DNA from: Nocardia vermiculata NBRC 100427 | Lineage (GTDB): Bacteria > Actinomycetota > Actinomycetes > Mycobacteriales > Mycobacteriaceae | Length of the DNA: 64,000 nucleotides | Direction: 5' to 3' | Assembly: GCF_001613265.1 (NCBI RefSeq) | Contig: NZ_BDCA01000001.1 | Location: 372,001 to 436,000 of the forward strand | In this document: positions 25,005 to 33,564 of the stretch, in pieces | Layout of the letters: each line of letters starts with the position of its first letter | Position numbering within the stretch: the first letter of the stretch is position 1 | Notes under the pieces: model-generated | Databases searched by the model: none | Seen by the model: only the letters and a program-made list of their open reading frames with translations | Told to the model about the DNA's origin: nothing | Position numbers and translations under genes: made by a program

Positions 25005-26354
25005 TCAGATTTCGGCGCGGTCGCGGTGCGCGGTGACCGGTTCGGCAGTGCGCTGTTCGTCGCAGACCCGCTGCAACGTCGCCAGGGTTTCGTCCAGGCC
25101 CGGCCCCAGCCTCGGGCCGGGCGTGAAGGTCGCCGGAAGCTTACGCATACCTTGGATCACACCGATGGTGTCGTAATGCACGGCACCCTCGGGGTCGCAC
25201 CGGAAATCCGGCATCCGGTCCAGCACGGCCACGAGCATCCGTTTGAAGACGGTGCGGGCGACATTGGACCCGATACAGCGATGCACGCCGATGCCGAAAC
25301 TGAAGTGCCGATTACCCTTCCGGTCCAGATCGAGGGTGTTCGGCTCGGGAAACAGCTCCGGATCCCGATTGGCCATCGCCCACGACAACCACAGCCGCTC
25401 GCCCTCCTGCAACCGGACGCCCGAGTATTCACAATCCCGCGAGACGGTGCGGCCGTCGCCGGGGGCGGGAGTGAAGAATCGCAGAAATTCCTCGGTGGCC
25501 GAGTTCAGGAGCAGATCACGTTCCGCGCTGAGGGTTTCGCGCTGATCGGGATGTTCCGACAGCCATTCCAGCGCATGCGCGGTCAAGGCGGTGGTGGTGT
25601 CGAAACCGCCACCGATGAGCAGGCCCAGCATGCCCAGGATCTCGATGTCCGACGGTGCCTCGCCGTCGATTTCGAGGTTCGCCAACGCATGGACGATCCC
25701 CGGTCGCGGCCGGGTACGCACCTCGGTGAGATTGGTCAGCAGGTCGATACCCATCGCCTGGTGTTGTTCACGCACCCGCGCCAGATCCGGCGAATCCGGC
25801 GGGGTGTAGACCGACGCATGCGCCGGTTCACAGTACAACTGCCATTTGCGCAGCGGAATGCCCAGCATCGCCAGCGTGAGCACCGCGGGCACGATATTGG
25901 CCAGATCGTCGACGAAATCTATGCGCCCGCTCTCGATCCGGTCGTCGAGGGCGGCACGCACCACCTCGTCGACGAACGGGATCCAGCGATTCACCGCGGC
26001 CGGCGAGAGATACGGATTGAGGGCCTGACGCCACACGCGCTGTTCGGGCGGGTCCATCTCGAGGATGCCGTTCCGAATGGCGGTGCCGGTCTCCGGAAAC
26101 GGGATGGTGATACCGCGGTACCCACGCCGCTCCCCGTTCGGATCGTGGTCACTGGACACGTCTTGTGAGCGGGCCAGCCCGAAAACCTCGCGACTACCGG
26201 CCGCGACCCAGTGGCCACCATAGGTCGGCGACCAGGCGATCGGGCACGTTCGCTGCATCTCGGTGGTGATGGTGTCGAATTCGTCGCGGTATCGCGGCGC
26301 ATGCCGGTCGAAGTCGTAACGGGGCTGCCGGTGGTCGTCGGAGTGCACGGTCAC
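25005..26354 (-). CDS. Cytochrome P450 with atypical I-helix
   Basis: The start GTG 26354 follows GAGAGGACAGCATC; a TTG at 26393 is an alternative. 449 residues. The heme loop is FSFGIGVHRCIGSNVAR with Cys360, and the ExxR motif lies in EEFLR (Glu289-Arg292). The I-helix reads GGGFDTTT (248-255): the usual Ala-Gly-(Glu/Asp)-Thr is replaced by Gly-Gly-Phe-Asp, with the Asp one position later. C-terminal to the heme it has a 50-residue tail. I cannot assign it to a CYP family. It is convergent with the aldA-SDR pair and divergent from the proline-rich membrane protein gene. Confidence 0.82.
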   Translation of the reverse strand: MTVHSDDHRQPRYDFDRHAPRYRDEFDTITTEMQRTCPIAWSPTYGGHWVAAGSREVFGLARSQDVSSDHDPNGERRGYRGITIPFPETGTAIRNGILEMDPPEQRVWRQALNPYLSPAAVNRWIPFVDEVVRAALDDRIESGRIDFVDDLANIVPAVLTLAMLGIPLRKWQLYCEPAHASVYTPPDSPDLARVREQHQAMGIDLLTNLTEVRTRPRPGIVHALANLEIDGEAPSDIEILGMLGLLIGGGFDTTTALTAHALEWLSEHPDQRETLSAERDLLLNSATEEFLRFFTPAPGDGRTVSRDCEYSGVRLQEGERLWLSWAMANRDPELFPEPNTLDLDRKGNRHFSFGIGVHRCIGSNVARTVFKRMLVAVLDRMPDFRCDPEGAVHYDTIGVIQGMRKLPATFTPGPRLGPGLDETLATLQRVCDEQRTAEPVTAHRDRAEI

Positions 26355-26423
26355 GATGCTGTCCTCTCCCGCGTCCGGGGTCTCGGGCTCCAATGAACCA
26401 GACTAACCCGACACGGCAATACT

Positions 26424-26442
26424 GTTCTCCTAAACAAAGAAC
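26424..26442. promoter_or_regulatory. Inverted repeat in the P450/membrane-protein divergent promoter
   Basis: GTTCT, nine bases, AGAAC, in an A+T-rich segment 70 bp upstream of the P450 start. It probably marks the P450 promoter or an operator. The regulator is unknown. Confidence 0.4.
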
Positions 26443-26607
26443 TCAATTTTGATGGTGCCGGCTCTTCCGGCGCACCGGACGCCGGAATCCCGTCCCTGCC
26501 ATGCGCTACAGTGCTGCCGAACGTTTCACAGCACAGACGGGGGCAACCGCCAGATGTCGATTCCGGCCGCGGCACAGCACATTTGCGCAGGAGGGGAGCG
26601 GTAGGCG

Positions 26608-27660
26608 ATGGCGACCGACGATCAGCGCGAACCCGGCCGATCCGGCCAATCCGGCCCCGGCGAGCAGCCTGCGCCGCCCACTCAGGCCTATCCGGGCCCT
26701 CCGCCCGCGCCCGGCCCGGGCGGGCCGCCTGCTCCGCCGACCCGGGCGTACCCCGGTGGACAGCCGATGCCACCCGGTCCCGGGAATCCGGGCGGACCGG
26801 TGGCGCCACCGACACAGGCGTACCCGGCCGGGCAACCGGCGCCACCCACCCAGGCCTACGAGGGGCAACAGCCGCCGCCCGGGTACCCGGGCGGATACCC
26901 GGCGGACGGTTCCGGCGACCCGACCGTGCAGGCCGGACCGGGATACGCCGGCGGTGCCCAGTACGGTGCTCAGCCCTACGGTGCGGACCCGAATCAACAA
27001 CCGCCGGGATACGGCCCCGGCCAGGGATATCCACCACCGGGTCCGGGCTACCCCGACGGCGGATATCCGGGCGGCCCGCAATACCCACCGCAGTATCCGT
27101 ATCCTCCGGCGCCGCCGGGCAATTCGGGCAACGGCAAAGTCATCGGCATCATCGCCGCGATCCTCATCCCGATCCTCGGCATCGCCGCCGTGATCGGGGT
27201 CCGGGTACTGCGCAACCAGTCACACCACACGTCCACCGACGCGGCCGCGGACCACAGCACCTCCTCCACGTACTCGACGTCGTCACCCGCGCCCACCACC
27301 GACTACGAGACACCGACCAGCGAATACGCACCGCCCCCACCGCCTCCGCCGCCGGCCCCGGCCGACGTCTGGATCGCCGCCGGCTACAACACGAATACGG
27401 GCAAGGTCACCTGGGCACGCAGCAGTGTCAGCTCCGACGACGCCACCGAACAGGTCGCCAACCACTGCCCCGACTGCGCGAAGCCCGCGGCATGGGCGCG
27501 CAACGCCTGTGTGGCGGTGGTCGTCGGCGCCGGCAACGGCTGGGCCTCCACCTGGGGAACCACCGCGGAGGAAGCCGAATCCAAGGCGGTCACCAGCGCT
27601 CAGGACAACTACGGCGTATCCGGCCCGTTCGATACCTGGTCCAAATGCACCGAGGACTGA
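26608..27660 (+). CDS. Proline-rich single-span protein with extracellular DUF4189-like domain
   Basis: ATG 26608 follows GGAGGGGAGCGGTAGGCG; 350 residues. Residues 1-170 are a cytoplasmic Pro/Gly/Gln/Tyr-rich region with repeated APPTQAYP-type units. One membrane helix (about 175-200, VIGIIAAILIPILGIAAVIGV in part) follows, then a Ser/Thr/Pro linker and a C-terminal domain of about 100 residues with WIAAGYNTNTGKVTWA, CPDCAKPAAWARNACVAV and a final cysteine. The last part looks like DUF4189: a small secreted fold with paired cysteines and repeated AxxxC. Topology N-in, domain outside. Function unknown; the proline-rich tail suggests interaction with cell-envelope or division proteins. Confidence 0.75.
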   Translation: MATDDQREPGRSGQSGPGEQPAPPTQAYPGPPPAPGPGGPPAPPTRAYPGGQPMPPGPGNPGGPVAPPTQAYPAGQPAPPTQAYEGQQPPPGYPGGYPADGSGDPTVQAGPGYAGGAQYGAQPYGADPNQQPPGYGPGQGYPPPGPGYPDGGYPGGPQYPPQYPYPPAPPGNSGNGKVIGIIAAILIPILGIAAVIGVRVLRNQSHHTSTDAAADHSTSSTYSTSSPAPTTDYETPTSEYAPPPPPPPPAPADVWIAAGYNTNTGKVTWARSSVSSDDATEQVANHCPDCAKPAAWARNACVAVVVGAGNGWASTWGTTAEEAESKAVTSAQDNYGVSGPFDTWSKCTED

Positions 27661-27847
27661 GAGTGCACCGGGAGCACGGTTCCCACCGTCGGGAGTAGTC
27701 GGCACCCACGGAGGAACCTATGCTTCCAGCAGACGTATCGGTGGTCTCCACACCCACGTGACGGAGGACAACTCGCCACTGCCCTCGAGGCACCGCCGGT
27801 GATCGATCCGTGCCGACCTTGTCAGCCCGAGTGAGAGCGAGGCGCCG

Positions 27848-28954
27848 ATGAGCCCGAAAGGCACCAAGCAACTCGGTGATGTACACGACCTGCCCGCCTG
27901 TGCGCCCGATGCGTTGAAGTATTTGTTCCGGGTCGCCGAGGCGGTGATCCAGGAGCAGATCCGGATGCTCGGATCCGGTACTCCGTCGAAGGCCCCGGAT
28001 ATGCAGAAGCTGCTCAGCAGCAGTGGATTCAGCGATCCGGAAAACGAATCGAAGATGATCGACGATTACAAGGGCCACAAGACCGAGATGAACGACGCCA
28101 CCACCGGTCTCGAGCACAAGGACAAGGGCGTCGTGGTGAAAACCGCGGGCATCGGCGACGCGGTGACAGATGCCTACAGTGCCATCGATACCGCGGTGGG
28201 AGAGCTGAACGCCAAGGTCGACGCCTCGTTCAAAGCGGTGCGCACCGTGGCCACGATCGACAAGAACGGCAACAAGAGCACTCACGAGGAACTGCCGAAA
28301 CACATTGTCGACGGCCTGTTCAAGGCTGCCTGGGAAACCGTGAACACCACCTACGACAAGGCGCACGGGGTGACGGACAAGGCGGCGGCCGCGGCGGTCG
28401 CGATCAACGAAGCTACCCCGCCGGCACCGCCACCCAGCGCAGGCGGCGGTCAATATCCGTCCTCGCCGGTTCCTTCCCACGTCCGGCAGGCGGCGTTCAA
28501 CCCCTCGGATGGTCCCGCACCGAGCATCACCGAAGGACAGAAGCCCACCGCCGAGGCCATCTACCAATACCTGTTGGAGAAGGGCTTCACCCCGGCGCAG
28601 GCCGCCGGGATCATCGGCAATATGCAGATCGAATCGGGATTCGAGACCGACGCCTACAACGCCGGCGAAGGTGCGATCGGTCTGTGTCAGTGGGAAGGTG
28701 GACGCCGCACGAACCTGGAGGCATTCGCCGCCGGAAAGAACCTCGGAGACTGGCGCACCCAGGTGGATTTCATGGTCCACGAGATGCAGACCAGCGAGTC
28801 GCTGGCCTACTCACAGGTCAAGGCCGCACAGACGCCGGGCGAAGCGGCAGCCGCATTCGACCAGTACTACGAGCGCAGCTCCGGCGAAGCCCGCGGCCAG
28901 CGCATCAGTGCGGCGCAGAACTTCGCCGGCAGCATGGCCGACGTGGCGGTGTGA
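27848..28954 (+). CDS. Helical protein with C-terminal phage tail-lysozyme-like domain
   Basis: 368 residues. Residues 1-185 are helical and charged, without a signal peptide, reminiscent of actinobacterial type VII secretion substrates. A Pro/Gly linker follows (190-225). Residues about 232-360 resemble the phage tail-tip lysozyme domain: GFTPAQAAGIIGNMQIESGF places the candidate catalytic Glu at 262, then IGLCQWEGGRR and VDFMVHEMQ. I infer a muralytic enzyme exported without a Sec signal. It follows the proline-rich membrane protein gene at 187 bp and could be regulated with it. The start has only a GAGAGCGAGG ribosome site 7 bases away. Confidence 0.72.
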   Translation: MSPKGTKQLGDVHDLPACAPDALKYLFRVAEAVIQEQIRMLGSGTPSKAPDMQKLLSSSGFSDPENESKMIDDYKGHKTEMNDATTGLEHKDKGVVVKTAGIGDAVTDAYSAIDTAVGELNAKVDASFKAVRTVATIDKNGNKSTHEELPKHIVDGLFKAAWETVNTTYDKAHGVTDKAAAAAVAINEATPPAPPPSAGGGQYPSSPVPSHVRQAAFNPSDGPAPSITEGQKPTAEAIYQYLLEKGFTPAQAAGIIGNMQIESGFETDAYNAGEGAIGLCQWEGGRRTNLEAFAAGKNLGDWRTQVDFMVHEMQTSESLAYSQVKAAQTPGEAAAAFDQYYERSSGEARGQRISAAQNFAGSMADVAV

Positions 28955-28969
28955 TGAGAGCCCGTCCGC

Positions 28970-30010
28970 TCAGGGCACGATGACCGCCCGTCCCCGCAGG
29001 GTGTTGGCGGCGAGGCGGCGATAAGCCTCGGGAGCGTTGTCGAGGTCGAAACGTTCGACCGCGATATCGAAGGCGCCCTCGTGCGCGAGATCGATCAGCT
29101 CGATGAGTTCGCTGCGTGCACCCCAGTACGGTGAGGTCACCGCCGCCTCGTACGGACTGACCCCGAATCCGACACGGGCCGCGGACTTCCCGTCGCCGAC
29201 GCCGACGATCGTCACGTCCGAGTCGATACCGGCGACGCCCATCGCGATATCGATGGTCGGCTGGTATCCGACGAAGTCGAGGACCAGACTCGCCCCGGCC
29301 GCACCGGTGATCTTGCGAACGTTGTCGGGAGCCTGCGCATTCGACAACACGGCCTCGTGCGCACCGACCGATTTGGCGAATTCGAGTTTTTCGTCGTTGA
29401 CATCGAGGGCGACGACACGGGCCGAGGACAGCTGCCGCAGCAGCTGGATCGCGACGTGGCCGAGTCCGCCACTGCCGATGACGACCGCCCACGAGCCCGG
29501 ACGCAACTTGCCCAGCGACCGTTTGATCGCGTGGTACGGGGTGAGACCGGCATCGGTGAGCGGAACCGTCTGCACCGGATCGAGATCTCCGATCGGTACG
29601 AGGTGGCGCGGCGAATCCACGATCAGGTACTCCGCGATCGCACCCGGCGCACCCAGCCCCGGCGGGAAGATTCTCAGTTCACCGGCACGTGAACAATAGT
29701 TCTCCATCCCCTGCGCACAGAACCAGCAGGTGCCACACCCCCACGGGCCGTAGACCACGGCGCTGGTCCCGAGTTCGAGCCCGCGTACCCCCTCGCCGAC
29801 CGCGGCGACGGTTCCGGCCCCCTCGTGCCCGAGCGTGAGCGGCAGGTCGAAGCCGAACATCTCCAACGGCATCGACATCACGAAGTCGTCGGAGTGGCAT
29901 ACCCCGGCCGCAGTGACCTTCAGCAACACCTCGCCGGGGCCCGGTTCGGGTGTCGGGATCTCGCGGACTTCGGGTTCCGCGCCTACTGTGACGTACTGCA
30001 ATGCCTTCAT
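28970..30010 (-). CDS. Zinc-dependent alcohol dehydrogenase
   Basis: ATG 30010 follows GAGAGGAATGGCGCT; 346 residues. Catalytic zinc ligands are in GVCHSDD and LTLGHEGAG; the structural zinc cysteines are in WGCGTCWFCAQGMENYC. The cofactor loop is VIGSGGLGHVAIQ with an Asp at the end of the next strand (VVALDVND), which suggests NAD. It starts 56 bp after lutC and may be transcribed with it. Together with the ExaC-type aldehyde dehydrogenase it forms an alcohol-to-acid set. The exact substrate is unknown. Confidence 0.85.
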   Translation of the reverse strand: MKALQYVTVGAEPEVREIPTPEPGPGEVLLKVTAAGVCHSDDFVMSMPLEMFGFDLPLTLGHEGAGTVAAVGEGVRGLELGTSAVVYGPWGCGTCWFCAQGMENYCSRAGELRIFPPGLGAPGAIAEYLIVDSPRHLVPIGDLDPVQTVPLTDAGLTPYHAIKRSLGKLRPGSWAVVIGSGGLGHVAIQLLRQLSSARVVALDVNDEKLEFAKSVGAHEAVLSNAQAPDNVRKITGAAGASLVLDFVGYQPTIDIAMGVAGIDSDVTIVGVGDGKSAARVGFGVSPYEAAVTSPYWGARSELIELIDLAHEGAFDIAVERFDLDNAPEAYRRLAANTLRGRAVIVP

Positions 30011-30066
30011 AGCGCCATTCCTCTCGGTCAAGAGCCGGCTCGCGATACGGCCACCGGGCCGCACGT

Positions 30067-30741
30067 TCAGGCTGGTTCGTTCTGGTTCTCTCCTTCGACG
30101 AGCACCACGATCAACTGCCTGGGACCGTGAACCCCCTGGACCCGGGTCATCTCGATATCCACCGTCGCCGAAGGCCCACTGATCCAGGTGGTCGGCCGAC
30201 GCGGATCCAGTTGCGGAACCACTTCCGGTAGCGAGGATTTCACCTGGTCGGCGGCCACGACACACAGATGGCAGTCCGGAACGAGCGTGGCGGCGCGGCG
30301 GCCCTGCCCGGCCGCACCGTCCAGCACGATGGTGCCGGACTGGGCGATCGCCGCCGCGCAGGTCGTGACGATCGCGTCGACGTCGTCCAGTTCGAGGGGC
30401 GTCAACGGCGGCTCGTCGCGCACCACATGATGCTCGGCCCGGCCCGTCCACCGGCTCAGCCACGCCTCGGGCAGGCCGGGCGGTGCCAGGATCGACCGCG
30501 CCGACGCTGCCCGCAACTCCGTATCCACCGCCGCGGCGATCCCTGCCACCGGCGTGCGGCGCAGCCGCGCGCCGTAACGGGTCAGCCGCTGTTCGAACTC
30601 GTCCAGGATTCCCGCCCGGTCGCCGGGGTCCAGCCCCGGCGCGTGCCGGAGGTAGTCGCGCGGGATGGTGCGGGCGGGCGAGGATGCACCTGCACCGTTC
30701 GCGAGCCGGATTCGCTGCATCATCTCGGCCCGGGCATTCAC
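30067..30741 (-). CDS. lutC: LutC-like LUD-domain protein
   Basis: 224 residues from GTG 30741, overlapping the lutB stop by GTGA. It has the LUD fold signature: DDVDAIVTTCAAAIAQSGTIVLDG and the end GPSATVDIEMTRVQGVHGP. LutC is the cofactor-free subunit of the LutABC L-lactate oxidation complex. The N-terminal 70 residues are less conserved. Coupling to lutB supports assignment. The gene set lutA-lutB-lutC is complete here. Confidence 0.85.
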   Translation of the reverse strand: MNARAEMMQRIRLANGAGASSPARTIPRDYLRHAPGLDPGDRAGILDEFEQRLTRYGARLRRTPVAGIAAAVDTELRAASARSILAPPGLPEAWLSRWTGRAEHHVVRDEPPLTPLELDDVDAIVTTCAAAIAQSGTIVLDGAAGQGRRAATLVPDCHLCVVAADQVKSSLPEVVPQLDPRRPTTWISGPSATVDIEMTRVQGVHGPRQLIVVLVEGENQNEPA

Positions 30742-32210
30742 GACCGGCTCCCGTCGTCCGAACCGTTCGCGTCCCCCGCGGCACCGTCCTGGGTCCGCGA
30801 CCACCAGCCCCGGAACGACTCGTCCGGGATGTCGGGGACCAGCCGGCTGTCGGTCCAGCCGCCCAACGGTCCGGGCAGATGCCGCTTCGGCAGCACCACG
30901 CCCGCGCGCGAGGCCGCGCGTACCGCCATACCCCAGAGCGTGGGACGGCGCATCACCCCGGCCATCGCGTCCAGTGCCATCCGCTCCACCGGATGTTTCA
31001 CCGCGGCATCACCTTCGACCACCTCGTGCCGCAGTGCCAGCAGGTTTCCGGTGATATCGATGCGGACCGGGCAGACGTCGTTGCACGCTCCACACAGCGC
31101 GGACGCGTACGGCAGCGACGCGGTCTGCAGGTCGTCGGCCCCTTTCAACAACGGGTTGAGGATGGCTCCGATCGGGCCCGGATAGACCGAACCGTAGGCC
31201 TGGCCGCCGGTGCGTTCGTACACCGGGCAGATATTCATGCAGGCCCCGCAACGGATGCAGCGCAGCGCTTCCCGGCCCAGTTCGTCGCGCAGCGCACGCG
31301 TCCGGCCGTTGTCCACCAGCACCAGGTGGAAGGCCGACGGCCCGTCTCCGGCGGCGACACCGGTCCAGGTCGACACGTACGGCGACATCCGTTCGCCCGT
31401 CGCGCTGCGGGCGAGCAGTTCCAGATACACCTCGAGGTCGCGCCAGGCCGGCACCACCTTTTCGATACCGGCCACCGTGATCAGCGTGTCCGGCAGGGTC
31501 AGGCACATCCGGCCGTTGCCCTCCGATTCGACCATGACCACCGTGCCGCTGTCCGCGACCAGGAAGTTCGCGCCGGTGATACCGACCCGGGCCCGCAGGA
31601 ATTTGTCCCGCAGATGCAGTCGGGAGGCATCGGCGAGAGCCTGCGGATCATCGGACAGATCCGCGGGGGCGGGACGGCCGTGCTTGCCCATCTCGCGGCG
31701 GAAGATGTCGCGAATCTGGTGGCGGTTCAGGTGCATCGACGGCACCACGACATGCGACGGCAGATCGTCGCCGAGCTGGAGAATGATCTCGGCGAGATCG
31801 GTTTCCCGAGCATCTATTCCGGCGGCGGCCAACGCGGCGTTCAACCCGATTTCCTCGGTGAGCATCGATTTGGCCTTCACCACCTCTGTTTCTCCGGTGG
31901 CACGGACCAGCTCGGTCACCACGGAGTTGGCCTCGGCGGCGTCCCCGGCCCAGTGCACCACTCCCCCGGCCGCCTCGACCGCCGTGGCCAGCTGGTCGAG
32001 ATAGGTGTCGAGGTGGCCGAGGACCTCGTCCTTGATCGCGGCACCGGCCGCCCGCAGCTCCTGCCAATCCGGACGTTCGTCGACGAGGGCGTCGCGCTTC
32101 CCGCGGATGGTGTGGGTCGCTCGGTGCACATTGGCCCGCAATTGCTCGTCCGCGGTGGCGGCGCGCGCAGCCTCCGGGAACGGCGGCCATCCCACGAAGC
32201 TCCTACTCAT
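30738..32210 (-). CDS. lutB: LutB-like iron-sulfur protein of lactate oxidation
   Basis: 490 residues from ATG 32210, overlapping the lutA stop by eight bases. The N-terminal LUD domain is followed by two [4Fe-4S] motifs, CIRCGACMNICPVY and CGACNDVCPV, at about 360 and 415. KAKSMLTEEIGLN and ITGANFLVADSGTVVMVES are typical LutB stretches. With LutA and LutC it oxidises L-lactate to pyruvate at the membrane face, passing electrons to the respiratory chain. The C-terminal 60 residues (RHLPGPLGGWTDSRLVPDIP) are usual for the family. Confidence 0.9.
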   Translation of the reverse strand: MSRSFVGWPPFPEAARAATADEQLRANVHRATHTIRGKRDALVDERPDWQELRAAGAAIKDEVLGHLDTYLDQLATAVEAAGGVVHWAGDAAEANSVVTELVRATGETEVVKAKSMLTEEIGLNAALAAAGIDARETDLAEIILQLGDDLPSHVVVPSMHLNRHQIRDIFRREMGKHGRPAPADLSDDPQALADASRLHLRDKFLRARVGITGANFLVADSGTVVMVESEGNGRMCLTLPDTLITVAGIEKVVPAWRDLEVYLELLARSATGERMSPYVSTWTGVAAGDGPSAFHLVLVDNGRTRALRDELGREALRCIRCGACMNICPVYERTGGQAYGSVYPGPIGAILNPLLKGADDLQTASLPYASALCGACNDVCPVRIDITGNLLALRHEVVEGDAAVKHPVERMALDAMAGVMRRPTLWGMAVRAASRAGVVLPKRHLPGPLGGWTDSRLVPDIPDESFRGWWSRTQDGAAGDANGSDDGSRS

Positions 32211-32994
32211 CGCTGCTCCCGGCCGCCACGACCACCGGCAGCCCCGGCATCGGCCCGTCGGCTCTGGTGCGCGCCAGAATCTCCACCAGATGCAGATTGC
32301 GTACCGGGCTGCCGTCCGCGGCGAGGCGACCACCGATATTCATCAGGCACGAATTGTCCACCGCGGTCACCACCGCGGCGCCCGTCTCGCGGATATGGTC
32401 GGCTTTATCGCCGTTCATGGCGCCCGACGCCGCAGCATTCTTGACCGCGAATGTGCCACCGAATCCACAGCATTCCTCTGCCGCGGGCAACTCGACCAAC
32501 TCCATCCCCGATACCGCGCGCAGCAATCGGTACGGCCGATCGCCGATGCGCTGCACCCGCAGGGAATGGCAGGTCGGATGGTAGGTGACCCGGTGCGGGA
32601 AATAGGCGCCGACATCGTCTACCGCGAGGTCGTCGGTCAGGAATTCGGTGAGTTCGCGGATTCGGGGTAGCAGTGCCTCCGCATCGCGGGCCAGTGCCCG
32701 ATCACCGACCTGCTCGGCCACCGTCCGGTAGAACTCCTCCGGAGCGGCCCCGCACGATGCCGACGGCACGATGATCCGGTCGTAGTCGCCGAACACCGAA
32801 ACGAAATGACGAGCCATTTTCGCGGCATCGGCGCGATATCCGGTATTCGCATGCATCTGGCCACAGCAACTCTGCGCCAGTGGAAATTCGACGTCGACAC
32901 CGAGCCGGCGCAGCAAATTCACCGCGGCGCGACCGGTATCGGGATACAAGACATCGTTGACACAGGTGATGAACAATGCCGTACGCACCGACAT
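32203..32994 (-). CDS. lutA: LutA-like CCG-domain protein of lactate oxidation
   Basis: 263 residues from ATG 32994 behind GGAAGGGGCCGC. Two cysteine-rich CCG repeats are present: SASCG with SCCGQMHANTGY in the first half, TCHSL with ECCGFGGTF in the second. These modules bind iron-sulfur clusters in heterodisulfide reductase-like and lactate oxidase complexes. It heads the lutABC operon, which follows the aldehyde dehydrogenase/DUF779 pair after 177 bp. No lactate permease or LutR-type regulator is seen nearby. Confidence 0.9.
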   Translation of the reverse strand: MSVRTALFITCVNDVLYPDTGRAAVNLLRRLGVDVEFPLAQSCCGQMHANTGYRADAAKMARHFVSVFGDYDRIIVPSASCGAAPEEFYRTVAEQVGDRALARDAEALLPRIRELTEFLTDDLAVDDVGAYFPHRVTYHPTCHSLRVQRIGDRPYRLLRAVSGMELVELPAAEECCGFGGTFAVKNAAASGAMNGDKADHIRETGAAVVTAVDNSCLMNIGGRLAADGSPVRNLHLVEILARTRADGPMPGLPVVVAAGSSDE

Positions 32995-33171
32995 GCGGCC
33001 CCTTCCGTCACCGGTGCCGCCGGCCGGGCACGAGAGGGCGGCACCTCGAGTGGAATGCTGGCGAAAGCTGTCTATCGGACGATCTCCGGCCAGACTACGC
33101 CGTGGCACACCGCGGCGAGGCGAGATCTGCACGGCGTGTGCACCGCGCACCCCGCCCCGCCGGCACTGCTC

Positions 33172-33564
33172 TCAGCTGGTGATATCCGCCCCGGTCAACG
33201 GCCGCTCGTCGGCGAACTCGGCCAGCTCGGCATCGGTGAGCAACCGGGAACGGATCAGGAAACGCACCCCCTCGGGAGCTTCGAGGGAGAAGCCGCTGCC
33301 TCGTCCGGGAACCACATCGATCGTCAGGAAGGTGTGCTTCCAGTACTCGTACTGATCGGCGCTCATCCAGAACGGGACGTCCGCGCCGACCCGGCCGAGG
33401 AGGACATCCGCGGCACCCACCCGGAATTCACCACGTGGGAAGCACATCGGGGAGCTGCCGTCACAGCAGCCACCGGACTGATGGAACATCACCGGTCCGT
33501 GCCGGTGAACCAGGTCGTCCAGCACAGCCCGGGCGGCCTCGGTCAGGTCGACGCGGGCGCCCAT
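33172..33564 (-). CDS. DUF779 protein coupled to aldehyde dehydrogenase
   Basis: 130 residues from ATG 33564, sharing one base with the aldehyde dehydrogenase stop codon. The family signature is GGCCDGSSPMC (Cys33, Cys34, Cys41), followed by FWMSADQYEYWKHT and DVVPGRGSGFSLE. DUF779 genes accompany ExaC-type acetaldehyde dehydrogenases (in M. tuberculosis Rv0458-Rv0459). Biochemical role unknown; the cysteines suggest metal binding or assistance to the dehydrogenase. Confidence 0.85.
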   Translation of the reverse strand: MGARVDLTEAARAVLDDLVHRHGPVMFHQSGGCCDGSSPMCFPRGEFRVGAADVLLGRVGADVPFWMSADQYEYWKHTFLTIDVVPGRGSGFSLEAPEGVRFLIRSRLLTDAELAEFADERPLTGADITS

